A DNA stretch of 64,000 nt from assembly GCA_037833965.1 (NCBI GenBank), contig AP031352.1:32476001-32540000 (forward strand), written 5' to 3'. Position 1 is the stretch's first letter; each line of letters starts with the position of its first letter. The translations under genes and the position numbers were made by a program. Positions 35,258 through 47,240 of this stretch are shown here, in pieces. The notes beneath the pieces are model-generated. The model did no database searches. It was not told the origin of the DNA and worked only from the letters and a program-made list of their open reading frames with translations. Source of the DNA: Marchantia polymorpha subsp. ruderalis. Its lineage: Eukaryota > Streptophyta > Marchantiopsida > Marchantiales > Marchantiaceae.

Positions 35258-37080
35258 TTGCCTAGACCTGCTGACAATGACATTGACAGAGGCGATGTGA
35301 CTGGTCATCACAACAGACCCTTACATGGGTCTGATATAAATTCAAGCATCGATAGCTCGAGACGCGCATGGGTGATGGCATTTCAATATAAGGGAACCGT
35401 TGATCATGAATGTAGTGTAGGAATCACCCACTCGCACTCCCACCAACTTGAAATTTCACATGCAGCAGGGCAGGAGAATATCTAGAACAGGTCCAGTACT
35501 TCACCGTTAAATTAAGCACCCGTGCAGGTTCTTTAAATTCCTATTGATCGAATGCTTTCCCTCGTTCACAGCAGCAATCAACTGAGAAGTAGTCTTCTAC
35601 CAGAAGCCACCAATTCGAGGGGCTTCAGGTACTTCAATGACTGTTTTCACTCATGCGTTACCATTGAAGTTTCATTTGCGGTCAGTTTAATGAGATTACA
35701 TGACTTTAGTACCTTCAGAGTGGGTTGGAGATAACTAGGTTGTGATGATACACTAAAGCAAGAGGAAGGAATATTGTTGGGAAGAAAGTAAGTCACATAT
35801 TTGGAGCCAAACCTCAAATTGATGTAGACATGCCTTGAACTTCGTTGGTATCTGCCTTCTTCGTTGCCCGTTATTTATGTTGTTATGCAGTTAAGGGGAA
35901 GCTCCTGATGATTCGTCATCTTTCTGGCAGTGTGGGGGCATGTCGTTGAAGTCAGGATTTTGTGCAATGGCGCTGCAAACCTGATTACCAAGTTTCTACG
36001 CTTTTGGGATATGACTTATTAAACTAAATGTTTCAGTTTTCTTTTATACCACACGACTCACGCATTAGAACAAGGACAACTGCGGAGGAGCGGTATGGCA
36101 TACATGTACCATAATCGCTCTTCCGCAAATACCATCCAGCGCCCGCAGACTGCAAGTAGTAGAGCGGAAAGCCTTCTTGTTAAGAAATTGGCATCGACAC
36201 AAACATGTTGAAGAGATGTTAGTTTAGAATTTTAAGTGACTTTTTTGGAGTTCAACCGGATTTTTTTAAATTAAATGTATAAGACATCCACACCTGATGC
36301 CACATCACTTGCATCTCCGAACCCCTTTGGAGGCTGTAGGACTCTTGAATAAATAAATGACTAAAACACAATTTTATTCCAGTCAGTTAATTGACATCGT
36401 GAAGGCAATAAATTTGCCCTTGCGGGTAGAAATATGGCAGATGGAAACAAAGACTTTGAATCATGGCCAAGCCGTACAAAATTTCCGAGCTTTTTTGTTT
36501 AAATGAAGTTATTTGTCATACATTCGCGCGATGCTTTTTTGTTACCGCAGGTGGATACCAAGCTAGGTACAACTTTCATTTCAGTTGTTAGTAATAGCTA
36601 CTGGACTGGTGTAAGTTCTAGGTCAATGAGTTTTGTGGTTGATTCTGAAATCTCCGATCTAATTTCATTAATAACTAAGAATTTCTCTGCAAGAGAGAGA
36701 GAATTAGAGGAAAAACAAGAGTAGTATTTGACGGAGGTCTCTCTCTTGCATTCAAGATGAGATAGAATTAGAGGAAAAACAAAAATACTACTCTTGTTTT
36801 TCCTCTAATTCTATCTCATCTTCTTGATAACTAAATCTCTTCTTTCTAGGAACCCACAGTCAGAGTGCGGGGTTTATGATCTTCAAGCTATCAGGTCACA
36901 TATCACAGAGCAAGTACACTTTGATAAGGCAGGCTTCACGGTGAAAGTTCACTCTTCACCATCCATGTGTGCCTTTTGCTTCATCAATTATAGAGTCTTA
37001 GAAACTCAGTGACTGGTTGTTATCCAACTACTTCTCTCCATTGATGGACGCTGGTGGATCTTGGTGCTGCAGTATTCTTG
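35258..37080. repeat. Repeat B, copy 1
   Basis: Shares long similar stretches with 49640-51020 and 63020 onward, for example CCTTACATGGGTCTG, GAACTTC/TACTTCAATGACT and the ATGGCCAAG...GAGCTTTTTTG block. Relative to copy 2, it carries about 450 extra bases at 36550-37010. Not protein-coding as far as I can see. Confidence 0.7.
36754..36822. repeat. 29-bp perfect hairpin in the extra segment of repeat B copy 1
   Basis: Arms 36754-36782 and 36794-36822 are exact complements with an 11-base loop. A direct copy of part of the left arm, continuing into the loop's complement, lies at 36702-36729, so the same stretch exists three times, twice direct and once inverted. Confidence 0.9.
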
Positions 37081-37099
37081 CTGTTTTTAGTATTACTGG

Positions 37100-37700
37100 T
37101 CTTCCATAGATAGCTGCATGGAGATTCGCGTACCAAGTACGTCCTTGTTGTCTTTCAGAGGCAACTGGTATCTTTCCTAGAATTGTGGTTCAAATTCTAT
37201 ATGCAAGTAGTGCTGTTGTCACTCCTTTTTTAGTGGAGTTTACACGTACCAATACTTTAAGTTTAGCAGACAAACTACAAGGCCATATCAAGTATTTTGT
37301 CTCATTTCAGTATCTACACATTTTTTGAAACCTCTGGAATTGAGAGTGTTAGAGATGTTTATTTTTTTAACATGCATTGCGTGATTCTCGTACCAAGTAT
37401 ACACACTCTCCATGTTCATACGCGCTGGTTGCCTTACATGGGCAACTGGGATCTTTTCATGAATTATATTGTTCAAGTTTTAGATGCACGTAGTGCTGTG
37501 GTCCTTCCCTATTTAGCTCGTGGAATTTACATGTATCTTTGACTCTAGCAGACAATCTATAAGATCAAAACGAGTATTGTATTTCACTTCACTGTTTATA
37601 CATTTTTATAATATTTGGTTTATGAGTGCTCCACAGCTTTAGTTTATTTCGAACATGCATTGCTTATATTCGCTTTTATCTGTCGTGGTTGACATACCTC
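37100..37700. repeat. Diverged tandem repeat of ~270 bp
   Basis: Landmarks recur in order: GATTC[GT]CGTACCAAGTA at 37120 and 37382, GGCAACTGG.ATCTTT near 37161 and 37441, and GTAGTGCTGT near 37206 and 37488. A third partial unit may start near 37650 (CATGCATTGC). No coding potential is evident. Confidence 0.6.
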
Positions 37701-39150
37701 AAATATTTCCACACTTTACTGTTTGCTTTAGTTACTATGCTTTATTGGTTGAGGGTGATGGTATGGTCGCATACTTGTGCTTGCTGTCCATGCTTTACGA
37801 TCTGACACTTCAAACGAATGTCAAATTTCTTGGTTTTGGTTCACAATCTGTATTGATAGCCATTTTGCTTTGTCAGCGATTTAGTCTTGAGGATTACACT
37901 ATTCGTGTGGAATACACACTCCTAAGTATATTCATAAGGTCAAATACAGTAAGTAGTAATGCACATCACTCTCTGCTTTGAGTACTATAGCTGGTTACGA
38001 GATCATGAATTAGTGTCGGAGATATAAGACGGATTTCAAGAGGACCATTACCAACTATTCGTTTGACTCGAAGTGTGATTATTGAAGAAGTCGGTGTCAA
38101 CCTCCTACCGTCAGGTTTGTTCTCTATGGTATTCAAGTATACCTTGTTAATTTTATGTTTTACTGTTGTTTTAGTTAGTTCTAGATTTTTAAATCGTAGA
38201 AGTCTAGTTCATAAAGAACGTAGTTATACTAAGACTTAATTTCTACTCAGTTTTTGTTTTTTTTCCTCTTGATGCTTTTTGATATATATAGATCATAGTC
38301 AGTTCTTGGCAACTTTCTGACATACACATGATGGGTATTATAGTGAAATTCATTTTGTTCATTCTTCTAATTTTTATACACATTTTTTTCCAACACATTT
38401 AACAAAAAACTTGTAGTTTCCGCATAATTTTCCTTGTACATGTGCAGATAGTTAATATCAAAATAAGCATAATATGATTCTCTGCATTTCACTTTTATTC
38501 ACTTTATGCATGAACATGTTTAGCACAATTGGAATATTGTGTTGTTTCATCACAAATTTTATATAAATTACTAGGGTCTTTACTCTTGCTTTTTATTGGA
38601 TACTTGTGTATATATCATATTCCTAGCTTTGTAGATATAGTCATGACACTAAATTGTGATGAGTTTGTAGGGTTTAGTCTGGTTGAAAATATATCACTTG
38701 TCTGAAAAATCTATCAACCTAAGATGTGGGATATTAATTTTATCAATAAAAAAAAAGGATGAAGTCTCGCATCAAAGAGTTAAGGGAGCTTTGGTCTGCG
38801 AGAGCTGCCACTGTGGACTGTTGGACACCTACGGTATAATGTCATACCTCTCCTTTCCCATCTTGCGGAAGAGAGCGGTTGCTTGGCATAGGATGGTGAG
38901 CATGAACGGACAAGGGGTAATCAAAATTAAGCAAGGCCACAATCCTCTTTTTTTAAGGCACTCTAATTTTTTTTAACCACACTTGAGAAAATTCAAATAA
39001 GCAGAGAGTAAACATGAGTCGTCATTTTGCGATACAAAATACTGTTGGGGAGATGATACGTTTGTATACTACATAAATATGGGACTAAGTAATGTAAGTA
39101 GACTTGTTACGACGATATACAGATATTACGCTTCAGGTCTCAAACATTTG
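37700..39150. other. Intergenic DNA without recognised features
   Basis: An open frame at 37655-37981 has no recognisable motif. A GC-richer block at 38750-38960 ends in T runs but matches no RNA gene I know. Confidence 0.45.
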
Positions 39151-42100
39151 TTTCCGCTACGTTTCCATTTTGTTTCTTTGATAAGAAATAAAGACAAAAT
39201 TAAATACTGTGTCTCTTTCATTCTTTTTGCTAAGACATTTGGAAAAATGTCTCCAAAGACAAGGTCAATGTTTGTATGGTTTATATGTGATTCTTCTCAT
39301 CCTTATGGCTCAGATTTGAGTTAGAGTGTTGTGTGATTGTGTCCCAATCTTAGAGTTGGCTTGATTTTTGAGAACTTCAACACTACGCTACTAATCAAGG
39401 AGCTCAGATCACTGTGGTGAAGTTTACCCCCTTTTCTTGTTGTTTTCTTAGCACTGATTGAGTATGACATAATTTTTGAAGGATTTGTAAACTAAATCAC
39501 ATTTGTCACATTTAGTTTTCTTAGAATGATAAGGTTTTGGGTGAAATTAATTCATCGATGTATATATTATAATTCCTCAGACGTGAGTCTTATTTAGGGT
39601 ATTGGATGTACACGTGTAAATTTTGAAGAGAATCCATGATGTGGTGTTTGCTAGGACATATGAGAGTGAAATTTTCACATGAAAAGAATGCTGGACTAGG
39701 GTTAAATTATTCTATACCTGCAATGATTGAAAGACTAGTTTACTTACATTGCTTGGTAGGATATAGTGGTACTGTGATGGGTGAGTTGGGAAGTCGTAGT
39801 CTGTCACTGTGTAACGGGTACTTGACGTACTTTTGTCTGGTTTGCTCAAACAGTACTTGACGTAATTTTTGACTTGAGGTATCAATAAATAAGTCTAGCC
39901 AAAACATAAAATTGATCATTTTTAACTTAAATTTATGAAAATTAATATAAAAATATATTCTGATCATTAACTTATATGTAATTTAATGGTCATAATGCAT
40001 ATTGATTACTTATTATGATTGTAGAGTACAAGAAATAAAGATATAAAATTACTTACAGTTTATTGAGTATAAATATTGACAATAACATTATAATCAAATT
40101 TGAACATTCATAAAAAACTGAGGAATTTATTTTATAATGATTTATTGAGAAAATAGAGAATATGCATTGTTGATATGATTATGCATATGTTCAAAGATGA
40201 AATTTTTGTTTGTAAATAATTCATCATCAAATCACATAAAAAAATAGCCGGATCTAAAAAATAGCAATGAGTTATAATATAATTCTTACATTGAAACATG
40301 AATTTAAAATTAAAAAATCTTCATTGCATATAATGAACCGAAAGTATGATAACTTGAAAAAAGTGATTGATACATAGATTTATAGGATAAATTGAAAAAA
40401 TTTCTAGTTTTTGGTTAGCTTTCAAGTCTAAGTTGAGCTCTTTTACTCAATTGTGAAATTTTCTATATATTTAGTTCAATTTTTTTTGCATACCAATGAT
40501 TGTTTAGCTTAATTCAAACAATTAAAGTCATGGTTAGAATTGATGTTCAACTGGATTCAATATTCATTACATTAATTTCATGAAAGATGCATATTTTCAT
40601 ATATATCAAACTATTTCATAATACATTCGTTTTTTTCAATAATTATTTTAGTTTTATAATCGAATTTAACCACTTTGATTGTGTCATCGGATGAATCTAT
40701 CTTGCTAAAATGACTTACTAATCTCCATTCTTTCAAAAAAAATGCTAGTTTTTTTTCTTCATTTCATATGAGCAAAATTATAGACAATTTCCAATGATTT
40801 TCAATTCAAATAATTTATTTGAATTGATAAAAATTTAATATTAAGATAACATACACCATTTATTTGTACTAGAGCGATCTCATGATATTTTGTGTCACTC
40901 ATATCCACATGAAATTTGTAAAAATGAGATCACAATGATACTTCATCTCATTTGAAATTAACGATGAATCTAAACAAAATTTTAGAATAAATGAATTTTG
41001 GAAACTCTCCTATAAAAATAAGTAGGAACTAAATGACTATAAGTTAAATGTATGATGAAAACTGCGCATGCGCTACAAGCCGGATTCAGGTGAGATGCGG
41101 AGTACAATAGGGGCGGCAGAATAAAACAGCAAGAAATCGGAAACTGGATCTATGATCATGATTTGATGAGTGAAGATAAATAGATAAAACAAGGAAAAAC
41201 AACAAAGATAATACATTGAAACTCTGCAGACTTAGTTCACTAAATCTGGGTTGAGTGCATTGATAGGTGGAGCTCGGAGTTGGAATGGTGTTGGGAATCC
41301 TAAAACTGCCATAGGTTGACACTCGTGGTTAAAATTGTAAGAAGCGGTTGCCATCATTAAGAACGCAGTAACACTATGCAGGAGAACATAGTAGAATACG
41401 TCGTATAGGGATTTTGACAAATTCTCCCTGCGGCGTTTGTGTTACATTAAAACAAGAAATGACATGTCTTCGCAGGAATAGTAAACCTTTGACGCGAAGA
41501 AGAGCATAGTGGAGATAAGCACAATCTAACAACAACGATGAAAGCTAAGATTGTGCTGTAATCCAAGATTGGTTGAGCTAAAAAAGTTAACGAAATAGAG
41601 GGGCAGAACGAAAGACCTGACTGTCCACTATTTGAATACTCCAAGGAGCTTTACACCCGCTTGCAAGAAAAGCCGGAAAGACCAAAATATCTCCTAGCGC
41701 GGCCGGTATCTGTCATATTCTGGCGCATTGACAGTTCGGTGAGTTCTGCGCCTTGATCCTTTACAATTAAATGCTCATATTGCTGACTCCAGCAATATGA
41801 GCTGAAATTTGAGAGTATGGATATTATTATTTACCAGCCGGACTCTATTCACTAGTCTGTACTTTAGTGATCACAGGGGAAGGCAGTAGATAGAATAAAA
41901 CTTAACTTAGAATAGACTACCACATCAGACCGCTAGAGCTTTTCATACCATTTACTTGGTGATTTATTATGGTTGTCCGGATAAAAACAGAAATTGAAAA
42001 CTAGAATACATGGAGCCAAGAAATTTTGTGCACCATATTAGACACGATAATTTCAAATTCAACAGCTCTCGGGCCGAGGTTTGAAATGTAACTGGATAAA

Positions 42101-42330
42101 ACAGACATTCCATATCCACGCTCATTAAATAATTCAGAACATTCAGCAGCAATTAGGAGCAATCCAACTCAAGAGGCGGCGCATGCACGGACCTTAATGT
42201 TGGTAAAAGAAGAGAGGAAATAATCGTGGGCTACAACAGGTCTACTGATAGACATCTTGCCCGTATCTTACCGTTGATGAAGATGCCCCAATTTCCAAAT
42301 GAGGTAGTCATAATGGGAGTTGAAACCAAC
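39150..42330. repeat. Repeat A, copy 1 (~3.2 kb)
   Basis: Collinear with 58150-62215 over its whole length. Shared landmarks include GATTCTTCTCAT near 39290, CTCAGATCA near 39405, AACTGCGCATG near 41061, AGTACAATAGGGGCGGCAGA near 41101, AGCCAAGAAATTTTGTGCAC near 42013 and GCATGCACGGACCTTA near 42181. The right third is the better conserved. I recognise no protein domain, so its nature (segmental duplication or large transposon) is open. Confidence 0.8.
41773..41802. repeat. 12-bp hairpin absent from the paralogous copy
   Basis: GCTCATATTGCT at 41773-41784 is followed after 6 bases by its exact reverse complement at 41791-41802. The matching place in repeat A copy 2 (61720-61750) has the left arm and both flanks but a different, non-complementary short stretch instead of the right arm. 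Confidence 0.9.
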
Positions 42331-43240
42331 TAGCTGCACAAACTTATACATAGCCCCTATATAGGGCCTTCATAGACCCAGGCAGGTGTCATCCTACAGT
42401 GAGCCGTGACGGAAATTCTTCTTTTCGCTGCGACTCTCCTCTTTTCGACCAAAGATGGAAGAATGTGCGGGCAGGTTAACCGGGCAGCTTTCTGATTGGC
42501 TGAGGATGAATTTACTTTTTTCCGGTGCAGCATTGAAGTCATTGAACTAGATCGCTCTGCTTTCCGACGGAGCGATCTAGCGATGGACTATAAGAACGTC
42601 TGGGCATCCATCCGCACTCAACTAATATGGAATACCTATTCTCACAACCTGGTCGACGTCATTCTGACCACCATAGTTCCTCACAGCGGAACTGTTCAAC
42701 CTATGCTTGAAACTTTATCAGCCACCTTAAAAATGTTTCCCAACAGCAGATGAAGTAATAACCCACTGCATGGATGAAGCTTTATTTTCTGAATATGATA
42801 AATCTCAATATTTGTGCCAATGAACATGTAAGCTCCAATATCCATAAAAGTTTTAACAAAATGCCTTTTGTTTTCCATTATGGACCAACCCTTGATATAA
42901 AATGGCAAAGGAACCGAGAGAGGGTAGAATTTTGGGTTTAACATACAAGCAGTGAACAAAGTTTTCAATGCATAATGGAATTGTTTGGCATGGTTGGCTA
43001 TCGGGCTCTGAGTTATTCGTTTTAGTCACTTGCGTGCTATACGATATCGAGTAAAAAATCTCCTCAAGTCGATGATTCTGCACTGCCTTTGTGATCGAAG
43101 TCAGCTTGAAGAATAGAATCATACAAACTCGTTCAGAAGACGATTAAAGTTCTTTGTGGAACATTTGAAGAGGCAACTCGCGTTTAAGGGGCACCTTCTT
43201 ATACTTATGGCTACACATGTCTTGGTGAATATACTTTGAT
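42331..43240. other. Unique-looking spacer between repeat A and E2
   Basis: No gene recognised. Apart from the hairpin at 42547-42580 I see nothing that explains this stretch. Confidence 0.45.
42547..42580. repeat. 11-bp hairpin
   Basis: CTAGATCGCTC at 42547-42557 pairs exactly with 42570-42580 across a 12-base loop. It lies in unique-looking DNA between repeat A copy 1 and E2. Confidence 0.7.
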
Positions 43241-43360
43241 TGCAATCTTCTCTTCACTTTATGTTATCCACAAAACTTGAAGAAAGTGGCGATGATACCT
43301 TGTTGGATGAAGTCGCGTCCCAAGAACAAGAACCTCTAACTAACACGACACTACAATGTA

Positions 43361-46107
43361 CTACGCGCCTGCACGGAACCACGCTATGCTACACTCCGCA
43401 GATCCCGTGCTTCGCCTCCTGCGCGATGGACTGCCGCGCACTAACTCCCTACCCTGCCAGTCTTCAGCTCGACTATGCAGTCTCAGCCGCCGCAACACCG
43501 CAGAAACCTCTGTCTCGAGGGTGGCCATGGTGTCCCGCGACTTCGACAGAAACGAATCTAACTTCTTCGCCACTCGTCGCCGGCTCCGACTGTCACCTGA
43601 CACCAAACCCGCCGCACGAAGCTCTAACTCGCGCAGTGTGAGTTTCTCCTGCGCCGCCACTTCCCAGTGGGTGTAACCTCTGAGACAATGGCTGACTCGC
43701 CTCGCCAACTCTTCCTTCGTGCGATCTGCCTCCCGCCGGCGATCGTCTTTAACTACAACCAACTGCAATTCGGCCTCCGCACGCTACGCTCTCAATTCCC
43801 TTCACTCAGATTGCAGTTTGCGGATTAATTCTTCATGCGCCTGACGTGCGAGCTGACACTGCTCCAACAAACCGTGTTTGTTGCACGAGCTCCTCTGACA
43901 ATATTCGATTATGCGCCTGCTCAGAATCCAGCTCCTCTACGAGCTTCGCCTTCTCCTTGGCGAACTCCTTTGCCGCTTCTTCAAGCTTCTCGTCCTTTGA
44001 CTTGTCGATGGCCTTGTGCATCTTCCGAGTGAGATTAAGGTGGCCCCACAAACACTCATATTTCTCCCGCAGATCTTTAAGGTCCCCATCCAGACGGGCC
44101 AACAACTTGCTGGTGTGGACTTTAGTGCGAGTCCGCCTACGCACTAATTCGACGTAGGATCCAGGTTGACGCGGGTCTGCATACTTCTCTACTTTGCGAT
44201 CAAGGTACCTCAACAGAGGTACCACCTGCTCACAGAGTGCCGCCGTCGGCATGCCTGCCACTGATTGTTTTTCCTTCTCACTCGATCCCAATCCCGATGC
44301 CGATTCCATCAATCCTCCTTCGTCATCCTCCGAACTGAGGATTTCGGTTGCCACTGAATTTTCCGGCGACTGTCGTGAGTGTGGCTTCGTAGTGTCTGCG
44401 TCGTTTACCACCACTGTCGCCGCTGCAGCCTCGATGCTTCCGACCAAAATGTCTAAGGCGGTGGAAGAGTTGGGTTGTGTCAAATTCGTATCACCCGCCC
44501 GTCCGGCTTCTGCTAACTTCGCATCGCCAAAGGCGTTCGTGCGGAAGGTGTCTGCGCGGATTGCAATTGTGCATCGCGCACACGTGTTTCCTCCTTCCGA
44601 CTGTCATACCGCTCCTTCGTTAGGTCCTGCTCCTTCGATAAGTCCTGCGCTGGAGGTGCCTTCGCCGAAGGCGCATTTGTCGGCGGCGCTTCCGCCGAAG
44701 GCGGCTCGCCTGATATCCCTTGGCCCGAAGGCCCTTCCGCCGAAGGCGCACCTTCCGGCGGACTTTCCGCCGAGGGCGCGTTCCCCGCCGGCTCCCTACT
44801 TGCAACTCCTCGGCCCGAAGGCCCTTGCGCCGAAGGCGCACCTTCCGGCGGTCTCACCGCCGAAGGATCTTGCCCCGAAGGCCCTTGAGCCGAAGGCGTA
44901 TCTTCCGCCGGCTCCTTCCCCTTCCTTCGCTGCACCGGAGGCGACTGCGCCGAATGCGCTCAGCCAAAGGCCCCAGCCCCGAAAGCGAGTCCGCGTACGG
45001 TGCTCGAGCGGCTCTCCTATCCGCTGCCGGCACACTCATCTGTGCCGCGTGTTGTCTCTCTTGACCCGAAGGCCGTCTTGCTTCCGCCGAAGGCGTCCGT
45101 GCCTTCGGCGTAGGGAGGTCCGCTGACCCCTCTGCCGTCCGCGCGTTCCCATCCTCCTCCGAGGATGGCGTCTCCTTCTCTCCGGCGGCACGCATTGTCT
45201 CCGCGCTACTTGCAGGCAATACGAGCCTGCTTGCTTTCTGCTTCGGTCGACTGTAAATTTCGTCTAGTGGCCGCTTCCGTTTGAGAGCCATCGAGTCTCG
45301 ATGTGGACCCTTCTCTGGTTCTCCCTTCCATCTCCGCTTCCGCGGCACTCGTGCTGCAAATGTTTCCCTCTCCACACCTTGTTGAGCTAGTGGCGTGGAG
45401 GCCGGAGTTTCGTCCGCGTCGGTGTCGACCTCGTTATCCCTCACATACCTCCCGGGATTGCTGAGTGACAGCAGCGGATACTGAACACGTTCGGTCGCGG
45501 TTAAACAACCCATCGACCGATAAAAGTTGATCAAGAAGGAGGAGAGATGATTGATCGATCCCCCCTTCTCCTCAAACGCATGCTGTCGCGTTATCTTATG
45601 CAAGATACGCGACCAGTGAATTGGAGCTCCGGCCAACGCCAACTCCACGAAAGACACTTGCCAAGAAGTGATGTATGTTGTTCGGTATGGCTGCAAGAGT
45701 TGCAGAAGTGCCACCACTACATTTCTGCGGTAGCGATCCTTGTAGTCACGGGTCCTGTACCCGTTCTTGCTGGACTTCTCACTCTTGAACAAGGCCGCGA
45801 AGGAGATCTCTTTGTCCTTCGTCACCTTGATGCTCTCACTATCAAATAGGTGGAACCCGTCCTCGCCTGCACATCTTCCCAGCACTTGTCCCCAATCTTG
45901 AACAGTCCAACGCTCTACGTGCGGTCGAAATCCGCGCGTAGGTTGCTGTCTCTCCCTTTGCCATTCGCGCACCATGTCCTGGCACACGTAATTCCATCCC
46001 CACAGGAGGAAATCGAGCTTCACCGCAAACAGCCGGTCCTGGAAAGCGCGCAACCCAATCTGCGGGATCTTCAGCGGATTCATCCGCAGCTGAGTGGGCT
46101 TCGACAT
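43361..46107 (-). pseudogene. E2 protein: relative of the E1 coiled-coil protein, frameshifted
   Basis: The likely start is the ATG at 46107 (MSKPTQLRMNPLKIPQ), aligning with the E1 start region; an open extension to 46401 has no counterpart. Matches to E1 are CAGEDGFHLFD, RTTYITSWQVSFVELAL, INHLSSFLINFYRSMGCLT (all in the 44854-46107 segment), VVPLLRYLDRKVEKYA and a coiled coil in 43833-44483, then more coiled coil in 43361-43768. Between the two blocks lies a repeat-rich linker (44513-44935) with units like PSAEGPSGQ. At least three frame changes separate these segments. In each conserved block E2 has Trp or charged residues where E1 has TGA, supporting the idea that E1 is the decayed version of an originally open frame. 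Confidence 0.75.
44640..45120. repeat. Cluster of CGCCGAAGGCG palindromic motifs in the E2 linker
   Basis: Perfect CGCCGAAGGCG occurs repeatedly here, with variants such as CCCGAAGGCCC and CGCCGAGGGCG. Spacing is irregular, roughly 15-50 bases. On the coding strand the motif reads CGCCTTCGGCG, able to form a 4-bp stem with a UUC loop. It encodes the Ala/Pro/Glu/Gly-rich linker in one frame and Ala-Phe-Gly in another. Confidence 0.9.
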
Positions 46108-46529
46108 CGCGTTCTTGAAATTGGATTTCGTAAACTCTCCTTCGCTATACTCAAGCTTCTTGCTCGCGACTGCGATTCTCCTGCAAACTCTAATCTCTCT
46201 CAATTCCGACTGTTGCGCACTCAATTCTCTCTCTCTGTCACCTTGCGAGTCTTTGCGCGTCGGTGTCGTGAATTTCTCTCTGCCAGAAGGTGGACGCGCG
46301 CAGCTCGCACAAGAAATTGGAATAAAAAATTCAAGAATGAAGTGTCCGCCCTTGGCTCGCAGGTTGTCATTGTCGACACTTGGTCGTGAGTGTCGACTCA
46401 CTTGATGGCTGCGCCGGCTTGGAGGCGTAACGGCCCTCCTCTCGCACGCGCGGCTTCACGCTTTGCCGTCGCGCGCACTCACACGCTCGAGATTTCAATT
46501 TGAGTTCCGCCATCGTACTTCGCCGCGGC

Positions 46530-47230
46530 CATGGTCGCGCAGCGCCGAAGTCGTTCCGCCGAAGGCGCGGCGGCGAAGGCTTTCGCCCTTGGCCGACTCG
46601 CTACTTGTATCCATCCCGCACCGCCAAAGGCGTTGACCCGCAGCGCCGAAGGCGTCTCTACCACCGAAGGCGTTGACTCCCAGCGCCGAAGGCGAACTCC
46701 CTAAAGATGTCCGTCGGCGTAGGTGCATCGCCGAAGGCGCAGCGCGGAAGGCGGCTGTGCCGAAGGCGTTGACCATGGTCAACGGATCTTGTCTTGTCTA
46801 TCGATCCCTCTTGTTCCTCCGAAGGCGCTCTCGCCGCCGGAGCTCTGTCCCGCCGAAGGCATTGAGCCGAAGGCGGACCGTACGGAGTTGCTACCTCCGA
46901 AGTCATTTACCTAATCTTGATGCGCTGGCGCCGAAGGCGCCGTACGAAGACTTCACCCCCGAAGGCGAACTTCTAGGGCCGAAGGCGGATTTTCCGGCGG
47001 ACTTACCGCCGAAGGCGTACGTCTTCATATCTTCTGATAGTCACAACTCCTTGAGTACTCATCCGTTCCATGGGTTCTTAGGCTCGTTAGAACAAGCGTG
47101 TCGAGTTCTTTTCAACGAAACACTAAACAAGTTGAGAAGTTTTGAATTGAATAAGCTCTGAGGGATTTCCCTAGCGCCAAAGGCGTATCGCCGAAGACGG
47201 ATTATGTGCCTTGCGCCGAAGGAGAACTCC
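46530..47230. repeat. Cluster of CGCCGAAGGCG palindromic motifs upstream of the E2 frame
   Basis: About a dozen or more perfect or near-perfect copies lie in what would be the 5' untranslated part of E2, with irregular spacing. Three are followed by TTGAC, and two neighbouring copies share GGCGTTGAC and CAGCGCCGAAGGCG. A perfect 16-bp palindrome, GTTGACCATGGTCAAC, lies at 46768-46783. Confidence 0.9.
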
Positions 47231-47240
47231 TTCAAAATTG

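Larger units (their letters stand above)
43250..47240 (-). mobile_element. E2: second member of the E1 family (boundaries unknown)
   Basis: A GC-rich block in AT-rich surroundings whose minus strand encodes a relative of the E1 protein in the same domain order. Upstream of the reading frame (46402-47230) the sequence is dominated by CGCCGAAGGCG-type repeats. The ends resembling E1 (TGTGGGGCC and CATTACA) are not found, so the boundaries here only mark the compositional block. It is a separate, diverged copy rather than a recent duplicate. Confidence 0.6.

Noticed and set aside
36551-37012. Two exon-like stretches bounded by CAG/GTAAGT and TCTAG signals in repeat B copy 1
   Set aside because: The open frames do not join in a common phase (a TGA follows at once in the required phase), and neither peptide is recognisable.
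38750-38960. Possible small RNA gene (GC-richer block ending in T runs, TCCCACATC-like motif nearby on the minus strand)
   Set aside because: The motif and TATA spacing do not lead into any known snRNA, 5S, U6 or 7SL sequence.
44194-45126. 310-codon + strand open frame in the E2 block
   Set aside because: It is antisense to the conserved E2 protein, and its length comes from the GC-rich CGCCGAAGGCG repeats. Conservation with E1 supports the minus strand only.
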